From contig DASRVH010000060.1 of NCBI GenBank assembly GCA_035655155.1, positions 1 through 64,000 of the forward strand: a DNA stretch of 64,000 nucleotides, given 5' to 3'. The translations under genes and the position numbers were made by a program. The notes below the pieces were generated by a model. It was not told where the DNA came from. It made no database searches and saw only the letters and a list, made by a program, of their open reading frames with translations. This DNA comes from Lentisalinibacter sp035655155 (GTDB lineage Bacteria > Pseudomonadota > Gammaproteobacteria > Steroidobacterales > Woeseiaceae). Positions 63,381 through 64,000 of the stretch are shown here, one piece after another; the first letter of the stretch is position 1, and each line of letters starts with the position of its first letter.

Positions 63381-64000
63381 CGCCTCGCCTGCCGGCGCGT
63401 CCCGGGCGACGTGCAGCGGCGGCGGCGTGCCCTCCTTCGGCTCGCCGAAGTACAGCGTGGTGTGCGGGAACGGAATCTCGATATTGCGCTCGTCGAAGCG
63501 CTTCTTCATGCGCCGGTTGAACTCCCGGCCGATGGCCCACTGGCGGATCGGCTTCGTCTTCATGCGTGCCTTGATGATCACGGCGCTGTCGGCGAACTGG
63601 TCCACGCCCAGAATCTCCAGCGGCTCCATGATGTCCGGGCCGTATTGCTCATCCTGCTGCATCTCGTCGCTGAGCTCCCTCAGCACCCCGCAGACCTCGT
63701 CCGTGTCCTCCCGGTAGGCCACGCCGATCTCGAACAGGTAGTAGGAGAACTCCTTGGTGAAGTTCTTGATGGTGGTCACGTCGCTGTAGGGCACGAGGTG
63801 CACGTTGCCGGCGAGATCGCGCAGCTGGATGACACGGATGCGCATCTCCTCCACCACGCCGGCATGCCCCGCCACCTCGACCACGTCGCCCACGGTGGCG
63901 CCGTCCTCCAGCAGGATGGTCACGCCGGTGATCAGATCCTTGACCAGCGTCTGGGCGCCGAAACCGATGGCGAGACCGAGGATGCCCGCGCCCGCCAGCA
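63369..64000 (-). CDS. Small-conductance MscS-family channel (5' end beyond window)
   Basis: About 210 C-terminal residues are visible. The pore helix LAGAGILGLAIGFGAQTLVKDLITG runs to the window edge, followed by the beta domain VEVAGHAGVVEEMRIRVIQLRDLAGNVHLVPYSDV and the alpha/beta domain ending in a Gly/Ala/Pro tail. This is closer to MscS/YggB than the YbdG-like channel at 54138. It is a turgor-release channel. It is convergent with the 62534 gene, so membership of the ectC/ATP-grasp neighbourhood is only positional. Confidence 0.92.
   Translation of the reverse strand, partial: LAGAGILGLAIGFGAQTLVKDLITGVTILLEDGATVGDVVEVAGHAGVVEEMRIRVIQLRDLAGNVHLVPYSDVTTIKNFTKEFSYYLFEIGVAYREDTDEVCGVLRELSDEMQQDEQYGPDIMEPLEILGVDQFADSAVIIKARMKTKPIRQWAIGREFNRRMKKRFDERNIEIPFPHTTLYFGEPKEGTPPPLHVARDAPAGEAAGD

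Overview
The window is GC-rich (roughly two thirds G+C) and almost fully coding. No interval without a gene exceeds 300 bases; the largest is the 239-bp regulatory region at 6569-6807. I saw no tRNA, rRNA, CRISPR array, insertion sequence, integrase or prophage gene. Gene content (HemG-type protoporphyrinogen oxidase, YgbA, YbdG-like MscS, SelO, PlpD-like patatin, outer-membrane beta-barrel proteins) points to a gammaproteobacterium. The Mrp-type antiporter, ectoine-synthase homologue, GlgE/TreS genes, PutP-like symporter and two MscS channels suggest a salt- or alkali-adapted one. Genus cannot be assigned from sequence alone.

Left part, 1-6810 (minus strand): a regulated beta-glucan operon. 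A secreted CBM9 protein, a 1,159-aa GH94-clan phosphorylase-like protein, two GH17 enzymes without signal peptides and a LacI-family regulator are read in one direction. A sigma70-type promoter lies in front, and a perfect 14-bp LacI-type operator overlaps its -35/spacer region. Then 6808-8687: SHOCT protein, pirin and a small unknown protein. 8740-14518 (minus): a co-directional set comprising a di-heme ferric-reductase-like flavoprotein, a 56-aa membrane peptide, a 13-codon leader ORF, hemG, a YncE-like propeller, an ECF sigma factor and a Pro/Cys-rich secreted protein. Divergent from it (14679-15823) are exported MsrB and MsrA with overlapping genes.

15870-18409 holds an exported protein ending in a GldM-C-like module and a secreted partner; 18595-19809 is an iron alcohol dehydrogenase. 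19888-28567 is a ten-gene antiporter operon in the order mrpE-F-G-(MbhD-like)-(MbhE+MrpB)-C-D plus three further NuoL/M/N-like proteins, nearly all joined by ATGA or GTGA overlaps. 28778-38814 holds a small secreted protein with a clear terminator, a patatin/BamA-like protein, an octopine-dehydrogenase-family enzyme, a large sortilin/BNR propeller protein, a PutP-like symporter and a cation exchanger.

38851-46205 is the GlgE alpha-glucan operon (glgB-glgE-treS/maltokinase), preceded by a 7-codon leader ORF inside an 11-bp inverted repeat that buries the glgB ribosome-binding site. 46289-57372 is mixed housekeeping and stress genes (ygbA, PAP2, aconitase, AsmA-like, hemolysin III, thioredoxin-CcdA fusion, selO, mscS, DUF4920, META lipoprotein), with a 14-bp tandem repeat between selO and mscS.

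57441-63292 is the best candidate for an undescribed system. It combines a solitary EctC-like cupin, a divergent ATP-grasp ligase, an HDAC-fold amidohydrolase coupled to a 670-aa protein with a papain-like Cys/His/Asn arrangement, and a divergent 252-aa unknown protein. A second, truncated MscS gene closes the window.
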